Shown: positions 1 to 8,362 of the stretch, piece after piece
How positions within the stretch are numbered: the stretch's first letter is position 1
Layout of the letters: each line of letters begins with the position of its first letter
Assembly: GCF_900184245.1 (NCBI RefSeq)
Contig: NZ_FXXB01000005.1
Coordinates: 1-64,000, forward strand
Origin: Brachybacterium massiliense
GTDB taxonomy: Bacteria; Actinomycetota; Actinomycetes; Actinomycetales; Dermabacteraceae
DNA: 64,000 nucleotides
Direction: 5' to 3'
Made by a program: the position numbers and the translations under genes
The notes under the pieces: model-generated
The model's input: only the letters and a program-made list of their open reading frames with translations
Database searches by the model: none
What the model was told of the DNA's origin: nothing

Positions 1-41
1 AAGGAGTATCGTCGGCAGCGTCAGAGGGGTATAAGAGACAG
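1..41 (+). other. Illumina Nextera (Tn5) adapter with i5 index, not genomic
   Basis: Bases 1-8 (AAGGAGTA) equal the Nextera i5 index listed as N/S507. Bases 9-22 (TCGTCGGCAGCGTC) are the read-1 adapter arm. Bases 23-41 (AGAGGGGTATAAGAGACAG) are the 19-bp Tn5 mosaic end with two T-to-G changes. Genomic sequence starts at 42, inside the permease gene, so the last codons and stop of that gene are replaced by adapter. Vector or adapter contamination at a contig end. Confidence 0.96.
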
Positions 42-983
42 CTTGATCGCCCCCGTGAGCACGCCCTTGGTGAAGAAGCGCTGCGCGAACGGGTAGACGA
101 TGAGGATCGGCACCGTGGCGACCACGACGATCGCCATCTGCACGGTCTGGGCGGGCGGGGCAGGACGGTCCGGCGCCTGGAGGTCGCTCATCGCATTGCC
201 CTGCACGACGTACTGGTTCAGCACCAGCTGGATCGGCCACTTGGTGGTGTCGTTGATGTACAGCAGCGCATTGAAGAACGAGTTCCAGTATCCGACGGCG
301 TAGAACAGCGCGATCACGGCCAGCACCGCCTTCGACAGGGGTAGCACGATGGATCCGAAGATCCTGAACTCGCTGGCCCCGTCGATGCGGGCGGATTCGA
401 GCAGCTCTTGCGGCAGCTCCATGAAGAAGTTGCGCATCACGATCATGTTGAACGCACTGATGAGCCCGGGAAGGATCAGCGCCCAGTAGCTGTCCAGCAG
501 CCCGAGCTCCTTGATGAGCAGGTAGTTCGGGATGATCCCGGCGCCGAAGAACATGGTGCACAGCACCAGCACCATCGCGCCCTTGGAGAAGGGGACGTCA
601 CGCGTGCGGGTCAGCCCGTAAGCGAGCATCGAGGTGAACAGCAGCGACAGCAGGGTGCCCACGATGGTGATCCCGGCGGTCACCATCAGCGACCTGGTCA
701 CCACGCCGCCGGCGAAGATCGACTCGTAGGCCGCGGTGGAGAAGGAGGTGGGGAAAAGCTGCCCCGAGGTCACCGATCTGCCGTCCGCGAAGGAGAACAT
801 GATGACGTACAAGAACGGGTAGAGCATCACCAGCACGATCACGGCGATGACGACGACCTTGAGGGCCTGCATCGTCGGGGAGGGCCGGTCCATCCAGGGC
901 GGTCGCCCGGAGGGCGCGCCCCGGGAGCGCCGTGCGGCACGGCCGGTCACGTCGGGGCGTGCGATCTGGTCGATGACGGCCAT
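42..983 (-). CDS. Carbohydrate ABC transporter permease, LplC/YtcP-like, 3'-truncated by adapter
   Basis: Inner-membrane subunit of a binding-protein-dependent sugar importer (family knowledge). The native part is 314 residues. The first membrane segment is at about 42-66, followed by further hydrophobic segments to about 300. The EAA loop that contacts the ATPase is at about 193-216 (ELLESARIDGASEF). The ATG at 983 has GGAGGG just upstream and shares one base with the stop of the partner permease (TGATG). Sequence reaches the conserved C-terminus (FFTKGVLTGAIK) and then enters adapter, so only a few residues should be missing. No ATPase gene lies nearby, as is common for LplABC-type importers that share an MsmK-type ATPase. 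Complete apart from its tail. Confidence 0.93.
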
Positions 984-1996
984 CAGTAGATCCCTCCGGT
1001 TCCGAGACGCTTCGCGATCCGATTCGCGAAAATGACGAGGATGGTGGCGATGACGCCCTTGAGCAGGCCGGCGGCTGCGGAGAGTCCCCAGTCGCCCCCT
1101 GCGATGCCGCGGAAGTACACGAACGTGTCCAGCACCTGGGCGGCGTTCGCGCCGACGGCGGGCTGCTGCAGCAGCAGCTGCTCGAAGCCGACGGTGAGCA
1201 CGTTGCCGACGGTGAGAATGAGCAGCAGGGAGATCACGGGCACCAGTCCCGGCAGGGTGATGTGCCACATGCGGCGCCAGCTGCCTGCGCCGTCGGTGGC
1301 CGCCGATTCGTAGAGCTCGGTGGGGATCGACGAGATCGCCGCGAAGAAGATGATCGTCCCCCATCCGACGTCCTTCCAGATCACCTGGCTGACCAGGAGG
1401 ATCTTGAAGGTCTCCGGGTTCGTCATGAGGTTGACGCCCTCGACCCCGATCATGTCGAAGAGCTGCGCGATCGGCCCGGCCCCGCCGAGGATCTTCTGCC
1501 AAATCGCGATGACAATGACCCAGGAGATGAAGTGCGGGAGGTAGACGACGGTCTGGATGATGCGCTTGATCCGCTCGCCCAGCAGGGAGTTCAGGAACAG
1601 CGCCAGGATGATCGGCGCGGGGAACGCGAACACGATCTGCAGGAACGAGATCACCAGGGTGTTGACCACCGCTCGCAGCACCTCGTCGTCCGTGAAGAGG
1701 TTCGCGAAGTTCTGCAGGCCCACCCACTGGGAGTCGAAGACTCCGCGGAAGGCGGAGTAGTCCTGGAAGGCGACCACGTTCCCCGCCAACGGCACGTACG
1801 CGAACAGGAGGAAGAACGCGACACCGGGCACGATGAACACGTACATCTGCCACTCGCGCTTCATCCGCTGCCACCGGGACCTGGTGCGAGGGCGCGATGC
1901 TCCACCCGCGCCGGGATTCGTGGGGCTCTCCTCGGGGACGCCGGCCACCGCCTGCTCGAGCGAGGGGGCTTCGGTGTCACGTGCTTCGATGCTCAT
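983..1996 (-). CDS. Carbohydrate ABC transporter permease, LplB-like
   Basis: A 337-residue membrane subunit that pairs with the adjacent LplC-like permease. A hydrophilic, basic N-terminus (1-50) precedes the first membrane segment at about 52-72. The EAA loop is at about 228-252 (ELYESAATDGAG, then RRMWHITLPGL). ATG at 1996 has GGAAGGAG upstream and overlaps the stop of the GH5 gene by four bases (ATGA), so the three genes are read as one translationally coupled operon. Its substrate is probably the product or target of the GH5 and GH3 enzymes; that link is inferred from neighbourhood only. Confidence 0.94.
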   Translation of the reverse strand: MSIEARDTEAPSLEQAVAGVPEESPTNPGAGGASRPRTRSRWQRMKREWQMYVFIVPGVAFFLLFAYVPLAGNVVAFQDYSAFRGVFDSQWVGLQNFANLFTDDEVLRAVVNTLVISFLQIVFAFPAPIILALFLNSLLGERIKRIIQTVVYLPHFISWVIVIAIWQKILGGAGPIAQLFDMIGVEGVNLMTNPETFKILLVSQVIWKDVGWGTIIFFAAISSIPTELYESAATDGAGSWRRMWHITLPGLVPVISLLLILTVGNVLTVGFEQLLLQQPAVGANAAQVLDTFVYFRGIAGGDWGLSAAAGLLKGVIATILVIFANRIAKRLGTGGIY

Positions 1997-3168
1997 CGGT
2001 TCGCTCCTTCCTGCAGCACGCCGGGGATCCGGTGGACGGACGGGGCGGCGGCGATCCCCGGGAGGGCGTCGAGCACGGCGGCACGCACCGTGCATCTCGA
2101 GGCCGCGACGTTCTCGAGGAGCTGCTCGAAGATCTCGTGCGCGCGCGGCGGTCTGGGCCCACGTCCGGCGGCGAACTGCCTGATCTCCTCCCACCTGTCC
2201 GGTGACGGGATGATCCGCGGCGAGGTGTCGCGGTCGATCTTCTTCCAGGTCCAGAAGGTCCAGGGGATGCCGTGCTGTGCGAACAGCGAGAACGCCTCGG
2301 CGTACCACCGGTCGTCGTTCTCGCCGCTCTCCCCCATCCACAGGGGCAGGCCCAGGCGCTCCCGCAGGTCGAGATACTGCTGGATGCTCCGGGTGGTGGG
2401 CTCCGACCAGTACTTGTGGAAGTGCAGGCAGGCGTTCTCGTCCCAGAGCCGATCGATCCCCTCGAAGCGTGTGGCCCAGTTCCAGCCCTCGATCGAGAGG
2501 AGGTGATGGGGGTCCTCCGCACGGATCACGGCGATGACGTCGCGGTAGAAGTCCGCGAGCCGGGGCACGAGGGACTCGTGCTTCTGCGGCAGCGGCTCGT
2601 TGAGGAGGTCGTAGGCGCTCACGGTCGTCTCCTCGGCGTAGCGCTGCGCGAGCAGCTCCCACAGCCGCAGGCCCTGGCGGTAGGCGGCCGGGTCGGTGAA
2701 GAGCTCGGGAAGCCGGTGCGGGGAGTCGTCGATGTTCGCTCCGGTCTGACCGCCCGGTGCCCCGTGGAGGTCGAGCACGCAGCTGATCCCGGCCTCGCGG
2801 CACCAGGAGATCGCGCGATCGACGTGCGCGATGCCCTCCTCGATCAGCTCGTCCCCGTCGAAGATCCCCCGGGCGTTCATCGGCAGTCGCACATGGTCGA
2901 AACCGGCGGCGGCGATCTCGGCGATGTCCTGTGCCGTGATGAACCGTGCGCGGTACTCCTCCCAGAACTCGGCGCCGGTGACCGGACCGATCAGCTCGGC
3001 GACGAGCTGCTCCATGCGCCGCGGGGAGTCCGCAGGCCCCTCGAGGTCCCACATGTAGCCCTCCGGGAGCAGCCAGCCCCCGAGCCCCATGCCGCGCTCG
3101 AAGGGCAGCGCCCCCTCGGGAGCGCGGATGCGATCACCCTCACGTCGGTAGTAGTCCTGTCCCGTCAT
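1993..3168 (-). CDS. Glycoside hydrolase family 5-like enzyme (cellulase superfamily)
   Basis: A 391-residue retaining glycosidase of the GH5/clan GH-A type. The acid/base motif is YDLLNEP with Glu191 and the nucleophile motif LWMGESGEN with Glu280. An aromatic and histidine-rich strand, LHFHKYW (248-254), is also typical of the barrel. There is no signal peptide, so it probably acts in the cytoplasm on imported oligosaccharides. It is first in an operon with the two permeases and divergent, with a 38-bp gap, from the TetR gene, so the two share a promoter region. GH5 covers many specificities (beta-glucosidase, exo-glucanase, mannanase) and I cannot assign one. ATG at 3168 follows AGAGGGACAGGG. 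Confidence 0.9.
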   Translation of the reverse strand: MTGQDYYRREGDRIRAPEGALPFERGMGLGGWLLPEGYMWDLEGPADSPRRMEQLVAELIGPVTGAEFWEEYRARFITAQDIAEIAAAGFDHVRLPMNARGIFDGDELIEEGIAHVDRAISWCREAGISCVLDLHGAPGGQTGANIDDSPHRLPELFTDPAAYRQGLRLWELLAQRYAEETTVSAYDLLNEPLPQKHESLVPRLADFYRDVIAVIRAEDPHHLLSIEGWNWATRFEGIDRLWDENACLHFHKYWSEPTTRSIQQYLDLRERLGLPLWMGESGENDDRWYAEAFSLFAQHGIPWTFWTWKKIDRDTSPRIIPSPDRWEEIRQFAAGRGPRPPRAHEIFEQLLENVAASRCTVRAAVLDALPGIAAAPSVHRIPGVLQEGANR

Positions 3169-3206
3169 CCCTGTCCCTCTGTTCTTGGTCGACGTGGTGA
3201 GGCGTT

Positions 3207-3866
3207 ATGGTGCCGACCATGTCCAGCCCCACCACGGATCCGGCCGACGCCTCTCTCGGCCCTCGTGCGCGTCGCTCCGCGCTGCGGCGCAAGGAGATCC
3301 TCGAATCCGCCGTTCGCACGATCGGTCTGCGCGGCTATGCGGGGGCGACGCTCGCTGCGATCGCGGAGGACGTGGGCATCTCCGCCCCGAGCCTCCTGCA
3401 CCATTTCCGCAACAAGCAGTCCCTGCTCATCGAGCTGATCGACTATCGCGACGACCTCTCGCGGCAGATCGGGGGCACGTCCTTCGACAGCGGCGGCCAG
3501 GCGGCGCTGGACCACCTCGGCGACACCGCAGCGGCCAACGCTGCCAGTCGCGGCCTGACCCAGCTCTACGCGGTGCTGCTGGGCGAGTCGATCACCGAGG
3601 ACCACCCTGCGCAGTCGTACTTCCGGCGCCGGCTCTCCGGCCTTCGAGCCATGGTGAGCGATGCGATCCTCACGGCGATCGCGGATCCCGCAGTCCCCGA
3701 GGGCGATGTGCTCGAGACGGCGGCGGCGATCGTGGCCGTGATGGACGGCGTGCAGTACCAGTTCCTGCTGGACCCAGACGCGGTGGACATGGCCGCGGTG
3801 ACGCGGAGGACCATCCGGGCGCTGCTGGCGGATCTGCGAACGGCCTCCGGCAGCGACGAGCGCTGA
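3207..3866 (+). CDS. TetR/AcrR-family transcriptional regulator
   Basis: A 219-residue repressor-type protein. The N-terminal helix-turn-helix is at about 30-72 (RRKEILESAVRTIGLRGYAG, then ISAPSLLHHFRNK). The C-terminal half is a helical ligand-binding and dimerisation domain. The start at 3207 is preferred to the ATG four codons later because GTGAGG lies 5-10 bases before it. The gene is divergent from the GH5 operon and convergent with the binding-protein gene (6-bp gap), an arrangement that points to local control of this sugar locus. A half-site TGAGGCGTT (3198-3206) just before its start resembles one arm of the 24-bp palindrome before the binding-protein gene. Confidence 0.92.
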   Translation: MVPTMSSPTTDPADASLGPRARRSALRRKEILESAVRTIGLRGYAGATLAAIAEDVGISAPSLLHHFRNKQSLLIELIDYRDDLSRQIGGTSFDSGGQAALDHLGDTAAANAASRGLTQLYAVLLGESITEDHPAQSYFRRRLSGLRAMVSDAILTAIADPAVPEGDVLETAAAIVAVMDGVQYQFLLDPDAVDMAAVTRRTIRALLADLRTASGSDER

Positions 3867-3872
3867 CATTCC

Positions 3873-5552
3873 TCAGTCCGCCCCGTCGAGCGCGGCGGTG
3901 AACTCGTCGCACAGGGTCTGCCCGCCCGCGCTGAGCCAGGCCTCGCGGTACTCGGAGAGCTCACTGAGGGGCCGGCGGCCGGTGATGAATCCGTTGCGGT
4001 AGTCCTCATTGAGCGAGTCCAGCTTCGCGTTCAGCGACGCCGCGCTGGGGGCGACGATGCCCGCCACCGGGTTGGGGACGGTGGAGGCGACGAGCTGCTC
4101 CATCGTGGTGCGGAAGTTGTCCACGTAGTCGGTGAGCGTGGGGGCGATGGAGTAGATCGGCGAGTTGAACGCACCCAGCCACTGGAGGGCGGCACGGTCG
4201 GCATCGGCCTGGTCGTCACCGAGCCCGACGACCTCGTGGTCCGGGCCGAACTCGTAGTTGACGCCCTCCGTGCCGGATCCGATGAACAGGGCCTCCTCGG
4301 AGCCGAACGGCGCACGCCAGTAGTTGATGATCCCCAGCAGTTCGTGCAGGCGGGCCTCGTCCTCGGCGGCCGCGGCGGAGATCGCCACGATGCCCCAGTA
4401 GCCGTCATCCCGCTGGATGACGATATCGCCGCCGTCGAAGGCGGGCGGGACGAAGAACTCGGGCTCGGCCTCCGGGGTCGAGTCCACGACCTGGCCGATG
4501 ATGGGGTTGCCGAAGAATCCGTTGAAGGAATCGATGGTCAGGGCGATCTGTCCGGTGGTGAAGAGGTCCCCGAGCTCGCCGCCGATGCCGTCGGGGTGGA
4601 TGACCCCTGCATCCCACAGCTGCTTCTCGAACTCCATGACCTGCTCGAAGGCATCGGTCATGAGCACATTGACGATCTTGCCGGAATCGTCCACCTGCCA
4701 GGTGGTGCCCGCCCGGAACATCCACTCGAACATCGCCTGCTCGTTGCCACCGATGGTGGCCATGCCCCAGATCTTCTTGCCGTGGGCGGTCCCCAGCGCG
4801 GCGATGTCGCTCATCACCTGCAGCCACTCCTCCGCGGTGGAGCCCATGGACTCGTGGCCGGCGAGCCGCATGAGGTCGCCGCGCACCAGGGGGAAGTTCG
4901 TCAGGAACGGGTTCTCGTTCGGGACGCCGTAGATGTGGCCGTTCTTGGCGGAGACCTGCCAGGCGTTGGTGGAGATGTTGGCGAGGTTCGGCCACTGCAG
5001 GATGTTGTCTCCGGCGAGCACCTCGGAGAGGTCGGCGAACGCGCCGTCCGCCAGGGCTCGCTGTCCGATCGCGTCGGTGTCCTGCACGAAGGAGAGGTCC
5101 GGCACCGAGCCCGAGGCGATGGTGGTGGAGAACTTGTCGTTGTAGCCGTCCGCCGCGGTCAGCGTGGGGGTGAACGTGACGTTCAGCCGCTCCTCGAGCT
5201 GCTGCCAGTAGTCGTTCTGCTCGCGCGGACGAGGAGGCGCACCCCACAGCACCTGGAAGGTCGTCACCTCCTCGCCGCTGCCGGGCGGCTCCTCGACCGA
5301 GGTGAAGTACTCCTGCAGGGGCGAGGTGAAGATCATCGGCATGCCCTCGACCTCGGAGGCGATGCCGCCTTCGGGGACCGGTGGCTCGACGTGGGTGGGC
5401 AGAGTGAGCTCCTGCTCCTCGAAGCCGCCGGAGCCGGAGCCGCCGGAGGACCCGGAGCACGCGGCGAGCCCGGTGACCGAGACGGCGGCGGCGCCGAGGC
5501 CGAGGACGGAACGGCGCGAGGGACGGAACTGCGGGGATGACACGGTGGTCAT
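3873..5552 (-). CDS. Extracellular sugar-binding lipoprotein of an LplA-type ABC importer
   Basis: A 559-residue solute-binding protein. Twin arginines at 13-14 (SRRSVLGLG) and a lipobox ending LAAC (Cys32) indicate Tat export followed by lipid anchoring. A Ser/Gly-rich linker (33-43) precedes the folded domain. The size matches the large LplA/YtcQ class that partners LplBC permeases. ATG at 5552 has AAAGGAGAG upstream. It is transcribed from its own promoter, with the 24-bp palindrome between this gene and hsdM, and it points toward the GH5-permease operon with the TetR gene in between. The exact glycan bound is unknown. Confidence 0.93.
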   Translation of the reverse strand: MTTVSSPQFRPSRRSVLGLGAAAVSVTGLAACSGSSGGSGSGGFEEQELTLPTHVEPPVPEGGIASEVEGMPMIFTSPLQEYFTSVEEPPGSGEEVTTFQVLWGAPPRPREQNDYWQQLEERLNVTFTPTLTAADGYNDKFSTTIASGSVPDLSFVQDTDAIGQRALADGAFADLSEVLAGDNILQWPNLANISTNAWQVSAKNGHIYGVPNENPFLTNFPLVRGDLMRLAGHESMGSTAEEWLQVMSDIAALGTAHGKKIWGMATIGGNEQAMFEWMFRAGTTWQVDDSGKIVNVLMTDAFEQVMEFEKQLWDAGVIHPDGIGGELGDLFTTGQIALTIDSFNGFFGNPIIGQVVDSTPEAEPEFFVPPAFDGGDIVIQRDDGYWGIVAISAAAAEDEARLHELLGIINYWRAPFGSEEALFIGSGTEGVNYEFGPDHEVVGLGDDQADADRAALQWLGAFNSPIYSIAPTLTDYVDNFRTTMEQLVASTVPNPVAGIVAPSAASLNAKLDSLNEDYRNGFITGRRPLSELSEYREAWLSAGGQTLCDEFTAALDGAD

Positions 5553-5591
5553 GACGCTCTCCTTTGAGGTCGACTGGCACGATGCAGACCA

Positions 5592-5615
5592 AACGCCTAA
5601 TAGCCGTTAGGCGTT
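5592..5615. promoter_or_regulatory. 24-bp palindromic operator, probable TetR target
   Basis: AACGCCTAA, six bases, TTAGGCGTT: perfect 9-bp arms. It lies 40 bases before the binding-protein start and between the divergent binding-protein and hsdM genes. A single matching half-site occurs before the nearby TetR gene, so that regulator is the likely binder (inference). Confidence 0.6.
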
Positions 5616-5769
5616 CATGTCGAGGGACTCTACACGCCGCGCGACGATCCGCCAGAGGTCGACGATCACGATCGGGCAACGGCCCGGTGCCGAGGTGCAC
5701 GGGGAGCACGCTCCGTCGCGACGAAGGCACGGCACTCACCGGTCGGAGGACGCACATAGACTCGCTCGG

Positions 5770-7242
5770 GTGATCACGGGAGAACTGAAGAACCGCGTGG
5801 ACCGCGTCTGGGACGCCTTCTGGTCCGGAGGCATCTCGAACCCGCTCGAGGTGATCGAGCAGGTCACCTACCTGCTGTTCATGCGCCAGCTGGACGAACA
5901 GCAGATGCGAGCAGAGCGCGAGCTGCGCCGTCTGGGTCGCACCAGCACCCCCATGCCGTTCCCGGAGGGGACCTCGCACCTGCGCTGGTCGAAGATCAAG
6001 GTGATGACCGACACCGCGGAGATGCACCGCCTCATGGGTGACGAGGTGTTCCCGTTCCTGCGGTCGCTCGGAGACACGCCGGATGGTGCGACCAGCTCAT
6101 ACGGCGAGCACATGGCCGGGGCTCGCTACACGATCCCCAGCGCCGGGCTGCTGAGCAGGGTCGTGGACATGCTCGACGAGATCCCTCTGGATGATCGGGA
6201 CACCAACGGGGACCTCTACGAGTACCTGCTCTCGAAGCTCGCGACCTCCGGCACCAACGGCCAGTTCCGCACCCCACGGCACATCATCTCGCTGATGGTC
6301 GACATGATGGCCCCCACCGCGCAGGACGTGGTCTGCGACCCCGCATGCGGCACGGCCGGCTTCCTGATGGCCGCGGGCGAGTACGTGCGCACGCACCACG
6401 GTGACGCCCTGATCGACCGCGCCCAGACCCCGGGCCGGGCTCCGGCGATGTTCCACGGCTTCGACTTCGATACGACGATGCTGCGGATCGGCAGCATGAA
6501 CATGCTGATGCACGGGGTGGGCTCCGCGAAGATCGAGTACCGCGACTCGCTGTCCGAGGGGGCGGCGGGTGAGGCCTCGCGGTACACGATGATCCTCGCG
6601 AATCCGCCCTTCGCCGGGTCACTCAACTACGAGGAGACGAGCAAGGACCTCCAGAGCGTGGTGAAGACGAAGAAGACGGAGCTGCTGTTCCTGGCCCTCT
6701 TCCTGCGCCTGCTGAAGACGGGTGGTCGCGCCGCGGTGATCGTTCCGGACGGCGTGCTGTTCGGCTCCTCGAAGGCGCACAAGGATCTGCGGAGGTCCCT
6801 GGTCGAGAACCACAAGCTCGACGCGGTGGTGAAGCTGCCCTCGGGGGTGTTCAAGCCGTACGCCGGGGTCTCCACCGCGATCCTGTTCTTCACGAAGACG
6901 GGCGCCGGCGGCACGGAGGACGTCTGGTTCTACGACGTCACGGCCGACGGCTTCTCGCTCGATGACAAGCGCACCAAGATCACCGACGACGATCTGCCCG
7001 ACGTGCTGGCCCGCTGGCAGAACCTCGACGGCGAACGAGATCGCGCCCGCACTGATCAGAGCTTCCTGGTGCCGAAGGCGGACATCGTCGCCGAGGGCTA
7101 CGACCTCTCGATCAACCGCTACAAGGAGATCGAGCACGAGGAGATCGAGCACCGCCCGACAGCGGACATCCTCGCCGACGTCGAACGGCTGAACGGCGAG
7201 ATCGCCGAGGGTGTGGCGCGGCTGCGGGAGGCGCTGGGGTGA
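5770..7242 (+). CDS. hsdM: Type I restriction-modification DNA methyltransferase subunit
   Basis: A 490-residue N6-adenine methyltransferase subunit of a type I system. It forms M2S with HsdS and modifies the specificity sequence (family knowledge). An N-terminal HsdM_N-type helical domain spans 1-130. The AdoMet motif DPACGTAGF is at 190-198 and the catalytic motif NPPF at 278-281. The start GTG at 5770 is chosen because homology begins at ITGELKNRVDRVWDAFW. No Shine-Dalgarno is near, but a TAGACT -10 box at 5757-5762 suggests a leaderless message. The frame stays open upstream to 5617 with non-homologous residues. Its stop overlaps hsdS by four bases (GTGA). Confidence 0.95.
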   Translation: MITGELKNRVDRVWDAFWSGGISNPLEVIEQVTYLLFMRQLDEQQMRAERELRRLGRTSTPMPFPEGTSHLRWSKIKVMTDTAEMHRLMGDEVFPFLRSLGDTPDGATSSYGEHMAGARYTIPSAGLLSRVVDMLDEIPLDDRDTNGDLYEYLLSKLATSGTNGQFRTPRHIISLMVDMMAPTAQDVVCDPACGTAGFLMAAGEYVRTHHGDALIDRAQTPGRAPAMFHGFDFDTTMLRIGSMNMLMHGVGSAKIEYRDSLSEGAAGEASRYTMILANPPFAGSLNYEETSKDLQSVVKTKKTELLFLALFLRLLKTGGRAAVIVPDGVLFGSSKAHKDLRRSLVENHKLDAVVKLPSGVFKPYAGVSTAILFFTKTGAGGTEDVWFYDVTADGFSLDDKRTKITDDDLPDVLARWQNLDGERDRARTDQSFLVPKADIVAEGYDLSINRYKEIEHEEIEHRPTADILADVERLNGEIAEGVARLREALG

Positions 7243-8318
7243 GCAAGTGGGCCAGAGAAAAACTCGGTGACGTCGCGACGATTGACCGCGCCACAGTTAA
7301 CCCGCGCAACCTTCCCGAATCGACTTACTATCTCGGGCTCGAGCATATCGCGCGCGGCGGGGAGATCATCGCTTCAAGCACTGTGGGCGATGCACAGCTG
7401 TCCAGCAACAAGTTCCACTTCGATACGCGGCACATTTTGTACGGAAAGTTGCGACCGAACTTAGTCAAGGTAGCCAACCCTACCAGGCACGGGGTCTGCA
7501 GCACAGATATCCTCCCAGTCCTGCCCGGAGAGCGCCTAACCCGACACTACCTACTTCATTACCTACGTCAGCCGTCAATGGTATCACTCGCTTCGTCACG
7601 AGCCTCTGGCGCAAATCTACCTCGGCTGAGTCCGGCGGAGCTTTTATCTTTCACAGTGCCGCTCCCACCCATCGAAGAACAGCGCCGCATCGCCTCAATC
7701 CTCGACGAGGCCGACGCGATCCGCGCGAAGCGCCGAACCCAGCTCAGCCACCTCGACAAGCTCCCGCTGGAGTTGTTCCACCAGCGGTTCGCCAACACCA
7801 ACAATACGCACCCAACCATTCCACTCAGCGATATTGCTCGCTGGTCGAGCGGAAAATTCTTACCAGCCTCTAAGCAAGCAGGAGGTGACGTCCCCGTATA
7901 TGGCGGCAATGGAATCACTGGCACTCACGACCGCGCCATGCACAAGCCGCGCCGACTGATAGTCGGGAGAGTTGGGGCGAACTGTGGCGCCGTGCACGTA
8001 ACACGACCAAACTCTTGGGTTACCGATAATGCATTAGTCGCCGAGATCCTGCGCCCTGACGTTGATATCTCATACCTGGAATATGCACTCCGGTCTGCAG
8101 ACCTGAATCAGTATTCAGCCCAGTCCGGCCAGCCTTCAATTAACGGTGCACGGATATCTGGAGTCCCAATCCGGCTGCCACCTCTCGAAGCTCAAGAGTC
8201 CTTCGCCGACGCTCTTAGGGAGATCCGCGCTGAGCGCGACCGCGTCGCCAAGGCGCTCGAAGCCGACGAGGAGCTGTTCGCCGCGCTCCAGCATCGAGCG
8301 TTCCGCGGCGAGCTCTGA
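7239..8318 (+). CDS. hsdS: Type I restriction-modification specificity subunit
   Basis: A 359-residue DNA-recognition subunit with two target-recognition domains (about 1-150 and 190-315). They are separated and followed by conserved coiled helices (IEEQRRIASILDEADAIRAKRR at 150-190, and EAQESFADALREIRAERDR at 318-359). The GTG start overlaps the hsdM stop by four bases. The recognition-domain stretches (about 7255-7665 and 7800-8205) are visibly richer in A and T, with codons rare in the neighbours, while the helix-coding stretches are as GC-rich as the rest. This is the mosaic pattern expected when recognition domains are exchanged horizontally. No frameshift seen. Confidence 0.94.
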   Translation: MSKWAREKLGDVATIDRATVNPRNLPESTYYLGLEHIARGGEIIASSTVGDAQLSSNKFHFDTRHILYGKLRPNLVKVANPTRHGVCSTDILPVLPGERLTRHYLLHYLRQPSMVSLASSRASGANLPRLSPAELLSFTVPLPPIEEQRRIASILDEADAIRAKRRTQLSHLDKLPLELFHQRFANTNNTHPTIPLSDIARWSSGKFLPASKQAGGDVPVYGGNGITGTHDRAMHKPRRLIVGRVGANCGAVHVTRPNSWVTDNALVAEILRPDVDISYLEYALRSADLNQYSAQSGQPSINGARISGVPIRLPPLEAQESFADALREIRAERDRVAKALEADEELFAALQHRAFRGEL

Positions 8319-8362
8319 CCGGCGGCCGACGGCTGGACCACCGCTCTCCGGCGCGCCGGTCA
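8316..8362. terminator. Shared hairpin between convergent hsdS and RES toxin
   Basis: TGACCGGCG (8316-8324) pairs with CGCCGGTCA (8354-8362). Each arm contains the TGA stop of one gene, so one structure closes both. No T-run, so efficiency as an intrinsic terminator is uncertain. Confidence 0.5.

Noticed and set aside
983-3052. Fused 689-residue protein ending in the LplB-like permease
   Set aside because: Its first half is an Arg-rich shadow of the GH5 gene; the true start with ribosome site is at 1996.
7239-8318. Phase-variable or broken hsdS
   Set aside because: No simple repeats, inverted copies or frameshifts within the gene; the only second copy is the artefactual mirror.
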